Shown here: one piece after another, positions 52,639 to 62,368 of the stretch
Numbering within the stretch: the stretch's first letter is position 1
How the letters are laid out: every line of letters starts with the position of its first letter
Assembly: GCF_014193695.1 (NCBI RefSeq)
Contig: NZ_JACHZR010000001.1
Coordinates: 1,215,309 to 1,279,308, forward strand
Length of the DNA stretch: 64,000 nt
Reading direction: 5' to 3'
Origin: Rhizobium sp. BK316
GTDB lineage: Bacteria; Pseudomonadota; Alphaproteobacteria; Rhizobiales; Rhizobiaceae
Notes under the pieces: model-generated
What the model was told of the DNA's origin: nothing
Database searches by the model: none
What the model saw: the letters and a program-made list of their open reading frames with translations, nothing else
Translations under genes and position numbers: made by a program

Positions 52639-53699
52639 CGGCGGCTACCGCATCCACCTCCGCGCCGAAGAGCGCGAACGGCTCCTTCCTGCTGACGCTG
52701 ATGAAGCTTCGAACCTTCATCGCGCTCTTTGCCGTCATCATCTTCTTCTCGATCTTTGCGCCGAACTTCACCTCGACTGCGAACATGATCCTGATGTCGA
52801 AGCACGTGGCGCTGAACGCCTTCCTGGCGATGGGCATGACCTTCGTCATCATCACCGGCGGCATCGACCTCTCGGTCGGCTCGATCGTCGGCCTCTGCGG
52901 CATGGTTGCCGGTGGCCTGATCCTCTATGGCGTCGAACTGCCGATCGGCTATACGGTCTATTTCAATCTCGTGGAGATCGTGCTGATCACGCTGGCAATC
53001 GGCCTCATCATCGGCCTGATCAATGGGCTACTGATCACCAAGCTCAACGTTGCACCCTTCATCGCGACCCTCGGCACGCTCTATGTCGCCCGCGGCCTGG
53101 CGCTGCTTTCCTCCGACGGCCAGACCTTTCCGAACCTCGTCGGTAGGCCGGAATATGCGACGACCGGCTTCGATTTCTTCGGCGCCGGCCGCATTCTCGG
53201 CCTTCCGGTGTCGATCTGGATCCTGATTTTCCTCGCGTTCGTTGCTGCCTATGTGGCGCGCTCGACACCGATCGGCCGCCATATCTTCGCCGTCGGCGGC
53301 AATGAGCGCGCCGCGCGCATGTCGGGCATCCGCGTGGATCTGGTCAAGATCTTCGTCTACATGTTCTCCGGTCTGTGCGCGGCGATCGTCGGCATCGTCA
53401 TCTCCTCGGAGTTGATGGCGGCGCATCCGGCAACGGGCGAAAGCTTCGAGCTCAATGCGATTGCTGCGGCCGTGCTCGGCGGCACCTCGATGTCGGGCGG
53501 GCGCGGCACGATCGGCGGCACGATCATCGGCGCCTTCGTGATCGGCATTCTCTCCGACGGTCTCGTGATGATGGGGGTTTCCTCCTTCTGGCAGATGGTC
53601 ATCAAGGGTCTGGTCATCATCATCGCCGTCGTCGTCGACCAGGCCCAGCGTCGGCTGCAGCAGCGCGTGACCCTCATGCAGATGGCAAAGGCAGGTTGA
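52635..53699 (+). CDS. D-apiose-type ABC transporter permease
   Basis: A 354-residue RbsC-type permease with about 9-10 hydrophobic segments. Key segments are VIITGGIDLSVGSIVGLCGM, VGGNERAARMSGIRVDLVK (coupling region) and GGTSMSGGRGTIGGTIIGAF. It acts as a homodimer with the double ATPase. The ATG at 52635 overlaps the ATPase stop by 4 nt; only 1 nt separates its stop from apsD. Confidence 0.88.
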   Translation: MTAATASTSAPKSANGSFLLTLMKLRTFIALFAVIIFFSIFAPNFTSTANMILMSKHVALNAFLAMGMTFVIITGGIDLSVGSIVGLCGMVAGGLILYGVELPIGYTVYFNLVEIVLITLAIGLIIGLINGLLITKLNVAPFIATLGTLYVARGLALLSSDGQTFPNLVGRPEYATTGFDFFGAGRILGLPVSIWILIFLAFVAAYVARSTPIGRHIFAVGGNERAARMSGIRVDLVKIFVYMFSGLCAAIVGIVISSELMAAHPATGESFELNAIAAAVLGGTSMSGGRGTIGGTIIGAFVIGILSDGLVMMGVSSFWQMVIKGLVIIIAVVVDQAQRRLQQRVTLMQMAKAG

Positions 53700-53700
53700 A

Positions 53701-54735
53701 ATGGCTGACTTGAAAGGTGCGTTGATCGGTTGCGGCTTCTTTGCGATCAATCAGATGCATGCATGGAAGGATGTCGATGGTGCCGCGATCGTGGCGATCT
53801 GCGACCGCGACCCGGAGCGGCTGAAGATTGTCGGTGAGCAGTTCGGCATCGAGCGGCGCTACATGGATGCCGCAGCCATGTTTGCCGATGGCGGCTTCGA
53901 TTTCGTCGATATCGCCACCACGGTACAAAGCCACCGGGTGCTGGTGGAGATGGCAGCCAGCCACAAGATCCCCGCCATCTGCCAAAAACCCTTCGCCAAG
54001 ACGCTTGTTGATGCCAAGGCGATGGTCGAAGCCTGCCGGAAGGCGGGAATTCCACTGATGGTGCATGAAAATTTCCGCTGGCAGACGCCGATCCAGGCTG
54101 TCCGCCGGCTTCTCGACAACAAGGCGATCGGCACGCCCTTCTGGGGCCGCTTCTCCTTTCGCTCCGGGTATGACGTCTTTTCGGGCCAGCCCTATCTTGC
54201 CGAAGGCGAACGTTTCATCATCGAGGATCTCGGCATCCACACGCTCGATATCGCCCGCTTCATCCTCGGCGACGTGAAAACGCTGACGGCCCGCACCAAT
54301 CGCGTCAATCCAAAGATCAAGGGCGAGGACGTCGCGACGATCCTGCTCGACCACGAGAGCGGCGCGACGTCGGTCGTCGACGTCAGCTACGCGACGAAGC
54401 TTGGCACGGAGCCTTTCCCGGAAACGCTGATCGAGCTCGACGGCACCGACGGAACGATCCGCCTTTCTGTCGGCTACCGGCTCGAGGTCACCAACGCGGC
54501 CGGCACGGTCGTATCCGATGCATCGCCGCAGCTACTCTCCTGGGCATCGCGTCCCTGGCACAATATTCAGGAAAGCGTCTATGCAATCCAGGAGCACTGG
54601 GTCGACCGGCTGAAGAACGGCGGTGAGCCGGCAACCTCAGGCGCCGACAACCTCAAGACCTTCGCCCTCGTTGAAGCGGCCTATGACAGTGCGGCATCAG
54701 GCAAGACAATCGACGTGGAGGCGATGCTGAAATGA
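53701..54735 (+). CDS. apsD: D-apiose dehydrogenase ApsD (Gfo/Idh/MocA family)
   Basis: A 344-residue oxidoreductase. The N-terminal NAD-binding motif is GCGFFAINQ (residues 10-18). The family EKP lysine appears as QKPFAK with Lys96, a conservative change of the first residue, and the active-site helix motif is EDLGIHTLDIARF. It oxidises D-apiose to D-apionolactone in characterised rhizobial pathways; the call depends on family and context. It starts 1 nt after the permease and overlaps apnL by 4 nt, so uptake and the first two catabolic steps are one operon. Confidence 0.85.
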   Translation: MADLKGALIGCGFFAINQMHAWKDVDGAAIVAICDRDPERLKIVGEQFGIERRYMDAAAMFADGGFDFVDIATTVQSHRVLVEMAASHKIPAICQKPFAKTLVDAKAMVEACRKAGIPLMVHENFRWQTPIQAVRRLLDNKAIGTPFWGRFSFRSGYDVFSGQPYLAEGERFIIEDLGIHTLDIARFILGDVKTLTARTNRVNPKIKGEDVATILLDHESGATSVVDVSYATKLGTEPFPETLIELDGTDGTIRLSVGYRLEVTNAAGTVVSDASPQLLSWASRPWHNIQESVYAIQEHWVDRLKNGGEPATSGADNLKTFALVEAAYDSAASGKTIDVEAMLK

Positions 54736-56579
54736 CGATGGACGCCTTCGCTCTCTATGGCACGCATGAGGCCGAAGAGCATCCGGTCCGCCTAACTGCC
54801 GGACGCCTCTCAGCCGATCTCGCAAAGGGCAATCTGCGGACAATCCGCTATGGCGGCGTCGAGGTACTGCGTGCCGTTTCCTATCTGGTGCGTGACCGCG
54901 ACTGGGGCACCTATAGTCCTGATATCGAGAACCTCTGGATCGAGCAGGGCAACGGTGCCTTTTCCGCCCGTTATGTCGCGCATTGCCGGGGACCCGAGGA
55001 CAGCAGGCTTGCCATTTCGGTGCATATTGCGGCAACGGAGCATGAACTGATCTTCGAAGCCGGAGCGCTCTCGCCGACCGGTTTCGAAACCAATCGCTGC
55101 GGTTTCTGCATCCTGCATCCGATCGTCGGCCTTGCCGGACGCTCTGCCAAGGTCGAGCATGTCGATGGCAGCGTGAACGAAACGCGCTTTCCCGACCAGA
55201 TCGAGCCCTGGCAGCCCTTCAAGGATATGCGGGCGATCACCCATCAGGTGCTGCCGGACGTTTCAGCCGAATGCCGCATGGAAGGCGATACGTTCGAGAT
55301 GGAAGACCAGCGCAACTGGTCGGACGCTTCCTACAAGACCTATGTGCGGCCACTGGCCCTGCCCTGGCCCTACCAGATTGCCGCAAACGAACCGGTGCGC
55401 CAAAGGATCGTCCTTGCCATCCGCGATACGAGAAGCGGAAAGACGACGGCAGCCGACAGCGCTGAGCGCACCATCAAGCTCGAACCGGGCGATCGCAGCG
55501 GCACCATGCCTGACATAGGCGTGGTCGTTACGCCTGATGAAGCCAAAGCGGTGCTTGCTGCCCGTGACCTCCTGTCCGACATCGCGCCGCAGGAACTGCT
55601 TTTCCACTTCGACCCCAATGCCGGGCACGGCACTGAGGCCTTGAAGGATTTTGCCGCGGTTGCCGCGCTTCACCGCGGACGATCGACGCTGGAGATCGCC
55701 CTTCCCTGCAAGCAAACACCAGCCGCCGAAACCGCCGAGATTGCCAGGCAGATGCAGGCTGCGGGCTTCCACCCGGACGCAATCCTGATCTCGCCCTCCG
55801 TTGACCGGCAGTCGACGCCACCCGGCAGCAAATGGCCGGAATGCCCGCCGCTGGAAGAGGTCTATGCCGCAGCACACGCGGCCTTTGCCGGCATCCGCAT
55901 CGGCGGCGGCATGCTCAGCTATTTCACCGAGCTCAATCGCAAGCGCGTACCCGCCGATCGCCTCGGCTTCATCAGCCATTGCACCAATCCGATCGTCCAT
56001 GCCGCCGATGATCTGAGCGTCATGCAGACCCTGGAAGCGCTGCCCTTCATCACGCGCTCGGTGCGCGCCATCTACGGCGACAAGCCCTACCGGATCGGCC
56101 CTTCGACCATTCCCATGCGCCAGAACCCCTATGGCAGCCGCACGATGGACAACCCCGCCGGCTCCCGCATTCCCATGGCAAACCGCGACCCGCGCCACAA
56201 CGGCCGCTTCGCGGAGGCGTTCGCGCTCGGTTACGCCATCCGTGTGCTCGATGCCAACATCGAATGCCTGACGCTTTCAGCGCTCACCGGCCCCTTCGGC
56301 CTTGTTGCCGGTAAGGCAGAGCCAACGGAAGAAGGCGGCAATCGCCCGCTTTTCAACACCGTGAAGCTGCTGTCCGGCCTTGCCGGATCAGCCTGGAATG
56401 GCTGCAGGTCTTCGCATCCATCGGAGGTATTGGCCTTCCAGTCAGGCTCGACTGTGCATATCCTCAATCTGACGGCCGAAGAGCAAAGCATCGATATCAG
56501 TGCCTTTGGGTCGGCCTCGCAAGGCAGGAGCATGGCACTCGCACCGTTTGGTACGGCCTCGATCAGCCTCGCCGTTTAG
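54732..56579 (+). CDS. apnL: D-apionate lactonase ApnL
   Basis: A 615-residue cytoplasmic protein without classical hydrolase motifs. The N-terminal half is beta-rich (AGRLSADLAKGNLRTIRYGG, ENLWIEQGNGAFSARYVAHC) and the middle resembles a TIM-barrel glycosidase-like domain (HFDPNAGHGTEALKDFAAVA, GGGMLSYFTELNRKRV), with a small C-terminal beta domain. This size and order match the novel lactonase family found with ApsD that opens D-apionolactone to D-apionate. The function is inferred from the gene set, with good confidence. The overlap with apsD is an ATGA type. Confidence 0.8.
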   Translation: MTMDAFALYGTHEAEEHPVRLTAGRLSADLAKGNLRTIRYGGVEVLRAVSYLVRDRDWGTYSPDIENLWIEQGNGAFSARYVAHCRGPEDSRLAISVHIAATEHELIFEAGALSPTGFETNRCGFCILHPIVGLAGRSAKVEHVDGSVNETRFPDQIEPWQPFKDMRAITHQVLPDVSAECRMEGDTFEMEDQRNWSDASYKTYVRPLALPWPYQIAANEPVRQRIVLAIRDTRSGKTTAADSAERTIKLEPGDRSGTMPDIGVVVTPDEAKAVLAARDLLSDIAPQELLFHFDPNAGHGTEALKDFAAVAALHRGRSTLEIALPCKQTPAAETAEIARQMQAAGFHPDAILISPSVDRQSTPPGSKWPECPPLEEVYAAAHAAFAGIRIGGGMLSYFTELNRKRVPADRLGFISHCTNPIVHAADDLSVMQTLEALPFITRSVRAIYGDKPYRIGPSTIPMRQNPYGSRTMDNPAGSRIPMANRDPRHNGRFAEAFALGYAIRVLDANIECLTLSALTGPFGLVAGKAEPTEEGGNRPLFNTVKLLSGLAGSAWNGCRSSHPSEVLAFQSGSTVHILNLTAEEQSIDISAFGSASQGRSMALAPFGTASISLAV

Positions 56580-56589
56580 GGCTTTCGGT

Positions 56590-56866
56590 TTCCCCCCGCA
56601 GACCCTTGGGCAATAGCACCCGTGGTGCGTCAAGGAGGAGCGTCTTCGGTTTATCGCCCGGCTGCCTGAGGGCGAGGGTAGGAGCGATATGTGCCGGGGC
56701 GCGGCCGAATGTGGTCGCCCCTCGGACATGGTCTGGAACGAGACATCGATACCACGCTCGGCAAGCAGATTCTCGACATGACACAGGCGCAGCGGAAACC
56801 GAAAATATAGTCGCACCGCATGCCCGATGATCTCGGCGCAAAAGCAGTGGCGCTTGAAATGCCGCG
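56590..56866 (-). pseudogene. Decayed IS6-family transposase fragment
   Basis: On the minus strand residues encoded at 56861-56727 read RHCFCAEIIGHAVRLYFRFP and then LLAERGIDVSFQTM, the conserved start of IS6/IS26-type transposases. After this the frame breaks; the next frame continues with FGRAPAHIA and RQPGDKPKTLLLD, resembling the RxxPGDxWHLDE region. No DDE core, no terminal repeats and no start codon context remain. It lies just after apnL and marks an old insertion. Confidence 0.6.
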
Positions 56867-56879
56867 CAATGGATTTGCT

Positions 56880-57314
56880 CGAATCGGCTACGATCATGCC
56901 CTCCCATTGCCCTCTCGATTAGTGCCAATTGGTAAGCCGACGCTGCCAAAAATCGTTAAATTCAGCAAAAAATGTCGATTCCGCCTCTGGCAAGAGGAAT
57001 CCGGGCACGTCCATCATATTTTTCTAATGTTTTCAGTGCGCGCATATCGCTATAGTTGCGGAAAGAATTATTCGCGGCGTGCGAGACATAAATATTGTCT
57101 CAATTTTGGCATCCGAATTTCACCAAGTATTTCAAAACGTAACTTCGGATCGATTCGGATATTGTGGCAGCAATAAGGCTATGCTTCTCAAGCACTTACT
57201 GTCGCGTTGCTGTTGCGCCATCCAAAACGTCGCCCTATAACCTGCCGCCGTAACGGCTGATTAACTACAAATAGTAACCGGCAAACACAACGCTAACGGT
57301 TGAGGAACAAGACC
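56880..57314. other. A/T-rich upstream region of the RTX gene
   Basis: No supported gene. This stretch is visibly more A/T-rich than its surroundings. It contains the heptamer ATCCGAA at 57111-57117 and its inverse TTCGGAT at 57144-57150 and 57154-57160, about 155-200 nt upstream of the RTX gene, a possible regulatory site. Confidence 0.4.
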
Positions 57315-59384
57315 ATGACGACATACTACGTAGCGACGACAGGCAGCAGCGGCGGCAACGGAAGTGCCACCTCTCCTTTTCGCACTATTAGCGATGCGAT
57401 GTCGTCGAACCTTAAGCCCGGCGACGAGGTTGTCGTGAAGCCGGGGACTTACAACGAGGCCATCAACATCGACAAGGACGGCTCGGCGGCAGGCGACATC
57501 ACGCTGCGCTCTGAAGTGCCCGGCGCGGCACTGATCCGGCCGCCCGCGGGCTCGTACAACGCCATCAGCGTCAACGCCAACTACGTGACAATCGATGGCT
57601 TCGACATCAAGGGCGGCCCCGGCGACGGTATCGAAGCGAACAACGTCCATCACGTCTCGGTTCTCAACAACAAGGTTCACGACGCCGGGGAATCGGGCAT
57701 TCAGTTCAACGGGGCGGACTTCGTCAGAGTCGAGGGGAACGAGACCTATCATAACGCGTCGTCGGGCTGGTTCTCGGGCATCTCGATCTACCAGAACCGG
57801 AACATCACCGGCGATACCTCGACGGACGGCTACCGGAACATCGTGCGCAATAACATCTCCCACGACAACATCACGAAGTCGGGTGAGCACACCGATGGCA
57901 ACGGCATCATCATCGACGATTTCCAGAGCACGCAGGCGGACGGTCATCCGAACTACACATTCAAGACCCTGGTCGACAACAACCTCGTCTACGGGAACGG
58001 CGGCAAAGGCATCCAGGTTACCTGGAGCGACTCCGTCACTGTGTCGAACAACACCGCATACCACAACAATCAGGACCCGCTGAACACCGGCACCTGGCGC
58101 GGTGAGCTCAGCAACGCGCAGTCGAGCAACAACACCTGGGTCAACAACATCGCCGTAGCCGACCCATCGGTGAACAAGAACAACACCGCGATCGATAACA
58201 CGTCGACCAACGGCTACGTCAACAGCAACGTCGTCTGGGCCAACAACACCACCTATAACGGCACCGCCGGCCAGGCCTCGGTCAAGACCGACGGCGGCAA
58301 CGCGATGCCAAGCACGGCGAACGGCAACCAGCTCGGCGTCGACCCGAAATTCGTAGCCGCAGCGAACGGCGACTTCCACCTCGCCTCCGGCTCGGCGGCG
58401 ATCGACCACGGAACCAGCAAGTACGGCGTCAGCGCGACCGATCTCGACGGCGACCATCGCGTCGTTGGAACCGTCGATATGGGTGCCTTTGAATCGGGCT
58501 CCAGCTCAGCACCGTCGACGCCAACCACGCCGCCGACATCGGGCGAGCCGACCACGCCGCCGACGTCGGGAACGCCAACCACGCCGCCGACTTCGGGTGA
58601 GCCAACCACGCCGACGCAACCGTCGACTCCAACCACGGGCACGAAGGTCTATACCGGCACCGCCGGCAACGACACCATGCCACTTAGCGGCCAGTCCAAC
58701 GGCGGCAACGAAACCTACAAGGGTCTCGGCGGTAATGACGTGTTGAAGGGCGGCGCCGGCGCGGACGTGCTCGACGGCGGTACTGGCAGTGACACGGCCA
58801 GCTATGCGGGCTCCGGCGCGGTCAGCGTCAACCTGGCGACTGGGGCCGCATCGGGCGGGCATGCCGCCGGTGACAAGTTCGTCAGCATCGAAAACGTGAC
58901 GGGCTCCAGCTACAACGACGTGCTGAGAGGCAATAGCGGCAGCAACGTTCTCAATGGCGGGGCTGGCGCGGACAAGCTGGACGGTGGCGCCGGAAAGGAC
59001 CTCCTCATCGGTGGCGCCGGAAAGGACATGATGACCGGTGGTGCCGACGCGGATACGTTTATCTTCAAGACAGCGGCGGAAGCCGGGTCCGGCTCGACCC
59101 GCGACTTCATCACCGACTTCCAGCACGGCGTCGATAAGATCGACATCTCGGCGATCGATGCGAATGGCTCTGCGGCGGGCAATGGAACCTTCCATTTCCA
59201 GGCGCAGGAAAATGCCCTTTTCGACAAGAAGGCCGGCGCGCTCGCCTGGCACTATGATGACCGCGCTGGAACCGCGAGCGATACGACCGTTATCCAGGGC
59301 GACCTGAACGGCGACGGCGTTCATGACTTCGAGATTCAGCTGCAGGGCCTCGTCCACCTGGGGTCAGGCGATTTTCTCCTGTAA
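57315..59384 (+). CDS. Secreted beta-helix protein with RTX calcium-binding repeats
   Basis: A 689-residue modular protein without an N-terminal signal. Residues about 1-395 form a right-handed parallel beta-helix ([20 protein letters not shown], then many N-rich rungs such as [16 protein letters not shown] and NNTAYHNNQ), the fold of pectate lyases and other polysaccharide-active enzymes. A Pro/Thr linker of 9-residue repeats (PTTPPTSGE type) follows, then RTX nonapeptides ([38 protein letters not shown]) and a typical C-terminal secretion region ending in FLL. Type I secretion is expected. The substrate may be a plant or bacterial polysaccharide. ATG at 57315 has GAGGA 8 nt upstream. Confidence 0.87.
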   Translation: MTTYYVATTGSSGGNGSATSPFRTISDAMSSNLKPGDEVVVKPGTYNEAINIDKDGSAAGDITLRSEVPGAALIRPPAGSYNAISVNANYVTIDGFDIKGGPGDGIEANNVHHVSVLNNKVHDAGESGIQFNGADFVRVEGNETYHNASSGWFSGISIYQNRNITGDTSTDGYRNIVRNNISHDNITKSGEHTDGNGIIIDDFQSTQADGHPNYTFKTLVDNNLVYGNGGKGIQVTWSDSVTVSNNTAYHNNQDPLNTGTWRGELSNAQSSNNTWVNNIAVADPSVNKNNTAIDNTSTNGYVNSNVVWANNTTYNGTAGQASVKTDGGNAMPSTANGNQLGVDPKFVAAANGDFHLASGSAAIDHGTSKYGVSATDLDGDHRVVGTVDMGAFESGSSSAPSTPTTPPTSGEPTTPPTSGTPTTPPTSGEPTTPTQPSTPTTGTKVYTGTAGNDTMPLSGQSNGGNETYKGLGGNDVLKGGAGADVLDGGTGSDTASYAGSGAVSVNLATGAASGGHAAGDKFVSIENVTGSSYNDVLRGNSGSNVLNGGAGADKLDGGAGKDLLIGGAGKDMMTGGADADTFIFKTAAEAGSGSTRDFITDFQHGVDKIDISAIDANGSAAGNGTFHFQAQENALFDKKAGALAWHYDDRAGTASDTTVIQGDLNGDGVHDFEIQLQGLVHLGSGDFLL
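58521..58628 (+). repeat. 27-bp tandem repeat in the linker of the RTX protein
   Basis: Four consecutive 27-nt units starting at 58521, 58548, 58575 and 58602, encoding [27 protein letters not shown] and a diverged PTTPTQPST. Copy number could vary between strains. Confidence 0.8.
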
Positions 59385-59393
59385 CCATACTCG

Positions 59394-59419
59394 TTGCGGC
59401 GGTCGTCCGATCGCCGCAA
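59394..59419 (+). terminator. Hairpin after the RTX gene
   Basis: Perfect 8-bp inverted repeat TTGCGGCG/CGCCGCAA with a 10-nt loop, 9 nt beyond the stop codon. No clear U tract. Confidence 0.5.
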
Positions 59420-59462
59420 CAATCGTGCTGACAACACGGAAAGATGGCGGCGGCGGAGCGCC

Positions 59463-59609
59463 GCCGGCAGGCTCGGCCACCCCCGCGAGCAGCCTTGCCA
59501 GAGATGATTTTCCCGAACCGCTTGGACCAAGGATCGCGAGCGCCTCGCCCGGCTTCAAGTCGAAGTTTACGTCTTTGATGATCGCGGCCGACGCGTCGGC
59601 ACGGGCCTG
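59463..59609 (-). pseudogene. Remnant of a type I secretion ABC ATPase (PrsD-like)
   Basis: The minus strand encodes [20 protein letters not shown] followed by [20 protein letters not shown], the strand-Walker A-helix start of a type I secretion ATPase nucleotide-binding domain. Sequence on both sides is unrelated: no membrane domain upstream, no signature or Walker B downstream. It is therefore a gene fragment, next to a protein that should need exactly this kind of exporter. Confidence 0.7.
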
Positions 59610-59619
59610 GAGCCACAGA

Positions 59620-60096
59620 GGCTTGTAACTTCGGGCGGAGCAAGCGGTGCTATTTGGAAGTAACTTCCCACTACGCCGTAACAAAACTCGGCACCGACAG
59701 GCCCGGCCATTTGCCTATAGGGCAGTAAAATCGGGTGAGCTATTCGCCACCTAATCAGATTTATGCTCCGTCGTCGCTTGGAAGCCCTTTCAGTCGGCGG
59801 ACGCAAGAAGCTGCTGCCTCCCGCAAGGAAGTCCGACCGATACCCCTCCAGTCGGCCGGAACGTCTGACCCTAACAGCCACGCCAGATCCCCGCTTGCTA
59901 TGGCGCTATCGAGCGCGTGGGTTCGCGAGCGGCCTTCGCCACATCCGGACTGGTCTGTTTTGCTGCGCCGATGACAATAATCTTGTGAAAAATCCGATAC
60001 TAGGGCACAATTTGTGAACGCATCTGAAGTTGCGGCGCAATCTCAAATCCGGCCGTCTCGCGCCGGGTGACAGTTCGCGTCGGAGGATCGGCGTCG
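59620..60096. other. Intergenic stretch before the complex-I-like genes
   Basis: About 475 nt with short open frames on both strands but no recognisable family. It probably contains further decayed sequence linked to the secretion-ATPase remnant and the promoter of the nuoJ-like gene. Confidence 0.4.
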
Positions 60097-60597
60097 ATGG
60101 ATCAGGGGTTCTTTCTTCTGTTCGCTGCGGTATCCGTGATCACGGCGCTGACGGTGGTCCTGGCGCGTAATCCGGTTCACAGCGCATTGGCGCTGATGGC
60201 GTGTTTCCTGCAGATCTCGGCAATCTTCGTCCTGCTCGAGGCACCGTTGCTCGCGGTCATCCAGATCTTCGTCTATGTCGGCGCGATCATGGTCCTGTTC
60301 CTGTTCGTGATCATGATGATCGATGTGCGCGAGGCGGTGTTGCAGCGGTTCTTGCCGGGCGGCAACCTCCCGGCTCTGGTACTGCTCGTCCTGCTCGGGG
60401 TCGAGATGCTCGTACTGGTGCTCTGGAGCGACCGCTTTTCGGTCATGGAGCCCGCCGCCATGGGCGGCGGCGATGACGTCAGGCAACTCAGCACAGCACT
60501 TTTTGCCGACTACCTCCTGCCGTTTGAAACCGCCTCAGTAATCCTGCTCGCGGCCCTGGTCGGCGCCATCATGCTGGCACGGAAGGAGCAGGGGTGA
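60097..60597 (+). CDS. NuoJ-like membrane subunit
   Basis: A 166-residue protein with five hydrophobic segments. Family hallmarks are [40 protein letters not shown] and [13 protein letters not shown], as in subunit J of complex I. In complex I it belongs to the membrane arm near the quinone site and couples to proton movement. The ATG at 60097 gives the [14 protein letters not shown] start; a GTG farther upstream is possible. No gene for the hydrophilic arm precedes it. Overlaps the nuoK-like gene by 1 nt. Confidence 0.85.
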   Translation: MDQGFFLLFAAVSVITALTVVLARNPVHSALALMACFLQISAIFVLLEAPLLAVIQIFVYVGAIMVLFLFVIMMIDVREAVLQRFLPGGNLPALVLLVLLGVEMLVLVLWSDRFSVMEPAAMGGGDDVRQLSTALFADYLLPFETASVILLAALVGAIMLARKEQG

Positions 60598-60899
60598 TGG
60601 TTCCGCTCTGGTGGTATATTGTGCTCGGAGTGGTCCTGTTCGTGATCGGAGCGGCCGGCGTGCTGCTCAGGCGCAATATTCTGGTCGTACTGATGTCGCT
60701 GGAGCTGCTGCTCAACTCGGTCAACATCAATTTCATCGCTTTCGGGCGTTACCATGCCGATTTCCGCGGGCAGATCTTCGCGATCTTCGTCATCGCAATT
60801 ACCGCGGCGGAAGTTGCCGTCGCCCTCGGTATCCTGGTCGCCCTCGTAAGGAACAAATCCACCCTCAAGGTCGACGACGTGACGGTGATGAAAGGATAG
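60597..60899 (+). CDS. NuoK-like membrane subunit
   Basis: A 100-residue protein with three hydrophobic helices, the size of subunit K of complex I (also the MrpC relative). The conserved glutamates lie in [18 protein letters not shown] (helix 2) and [16 protein letters not shown] (helix 3). The ATG at 60597 overlaps the upstream stop TGA; an in-frame GTG sits one codon before it. The C-terminal tail is short and charged. It is followed 5 nt later by an L/D-like subunit. Confidence 0.87.
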   Translation: MVPLWWYIVLGVVLFVIGAAGVLLRRNILVVLMSLELLLNSVNINFIAFGRYHADFRGQIFAIFVIAITAAEVAVALGILVALVRNKSTLKVDDVTVMKG

Positions 60900-60904
60900 C
60901 GGCT

Positions 60905-62368
60905 TTGGACCCGGTTGTATCGATCCGGCCGTTGCTTGCCATTACCGTCGCCGGTCTGGCGGCCCTTGCAGTTCTCCTTTTGAACAATCGCGAGAGACTT
61001 CGCGATCTGGTGTCGCCGTTGGCCGCGATCGCGATGTTCGTAATTGTCGTGTCGATGGCGCCCACGGTGCTGTCGGGCGGGACGGTCGAATTGCGCCTGT
61101 TCGAGATTCTGCCGGGGATCGACTTTGCTTTCCGGGTCGATGCGCTCGGCATGGTGTTTGCCACCGTCTCGTCGCTGTTGTGGATCGTCGCGGCGATCTA
61201 TTCCATCGGCTACATGCGGCATTTGAACGAACACGCGCAGACCCGGTTCTTCGCCTGCTTCGCAAGCAGTCTTGCAGCGGCTGCCGGGGGCGCCTTCGCC
61301 GCCAATCTGTTTACACTGGTGATCTTCTACGAAGTGCTCAGCCTCGTTACCTATCCGCTCGTCTATCACCACGAAGACGAAGAGGGATGGACGGGCAGCC
61401 GCAAGTACCTCGTCTATCTGATGGGCGCCTCGAAAAGCGCGCTGCTCGCCGCACTGGCGCTGACCTACCATATTGCGGGTTCGCTCGACTTTGTCGCGGG
61501 GGGGCTGCTGGGGGGGAGTGATGCCTCGGCGGCGCTGCTGACGGTCGTCTATTTCTGTTATCTTTTCGGCTTCGCCAAGGCCGCCGTGATGCCGATGCAC
61601 GCCTGGCTGCCCGCCGCGATGGTCGCGCCGACACCGGTCAGCGCGCTCTTGCATGCAGTGGCGGTGGTCAAGATGGGCGTGTTCTGCGTGCTGCGGGTGG
61701 TGTTCCATGTCTTCGGCACGGGGCTGGTGGGTGGGCTGGGCCTCGGCATCGCCACGGCCTACCTGGTTTCGTTCACAATCCTGATGGCGTCGGTTTACGC
61801 CCTGACGCGGGACGACCTGAAGGCCAGGCTCGCCTATTCGACGGTCAGCCAGCTCTCCTACATCGTGCTGGGCGCGGTTCTGTTATCGCCGGTCGCGATG
61901 GTCGGCGGGATCATCCACATCGCGGCGCACGCTTTCTCCAAGATCACGCTCTTTTTCTGCGCCGGGTCGATCTATTGCGCGTCCGGCAAGCGTAACATCA
62001 GCGACATGGCCGGTATCGGCCGCAGGCTGCCCTGGACGATGGGGGCATTCTTCATCGCGTCGCTCAGCATGATTGGCGTGCCGCCAACCGCGGGCTTCGT
62101 CAGCAAGTGGTATCTGGCGGAGGGCGCCGTGGCGGCGGGAGAGATCGCGTTCCTGGTCGTGCTCCTGGTGAGCTCGGTTCTGAACGCCGCCTATTTCCTG
62201 CCGGTCAGCTATGCCGCCTTCTTCCAGGCGGAGAGGCAGGAGAGCCGGACGACGGTCCGTGAAATTCCGTTGGTCACGATTCCGCTGGTCGCGACGGCGA
62301 TCCTGTCGGTGCTGATGGGCATTTTCCCGGGCTATTTTCTCACCCTGGCAGACGGAGTGATCCGATGA
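60905..62368 (+). CDS. Proton-conducting antiporter-like subunit (NuoL/MrpD family)
   Basis: A 487-residue membrane protein with about 14 hydrophobic helices. It keeps the charged residues of this family: Glu in LVIFYEVLSLVTYP, Lys and His in FAKAAVMPMHAWLPAAMV, APTPVSALLHAVAVVKMGVF with a further Lys, and HIAAHAFSKITLFFCAGSI. It lacks the long lateral helix of true NuoL, so it is closer to MrpD or NuoM in length. The start is TTG at 60905 after AAGGA. It ends with a 4-nt overlap to a small membrane protein gene. Probable proton or sodium translocation. Confidence 0.83.
   Translation: MDPVVSIRPLLAITVAGLAALAVLLLNNRERLRDLVSPLAAIAMFVIVVSMAPTVLSGGTVELRLFEILPGIDFAFRVDALGMVFATVSSLLWIVAAIYSIGYMRHLNEHAQTRFFACFASSLAAAAGGAFAANLFTLVIFYEVLSLVTYPLVYHHEDEEGWTGSRKYLVYLMGASKSALLAALALTYHIAGSLDFVAGGLLGGSDASAALLTVVYFCYLFGFAKAAVMPMHAWLPAAMVAPTPVSALLHAVAVVKMGVFCVLRVVFHVFGTGLVGGLGLGIATAYLVSFTILMASVYALTRDDLKARLAYSTVSQLSYIVLGAVLLSPVAMVGGIIHIAAHAFSKITLFFCAGSIYCASGKRNISDMAGIGRRLPWTMGAFFIASLSMIGVPPTAGFVSKWYLAEGAVAAGEIAFLVVLLVSSVLNAAYFLPVSYAAFFQAERQESRTTVREIPLVTIPLVATAILSVLMGIFPGYFLTLADGVIR

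Noticed and set aside
57261..59357. Long minus-strand frames opposite the RTX gene (57261-58457 and 58506-59357)
   Set aside because: Val/Arg/Asp-rich shadows of the Asn- and Gly-rich sense protein.
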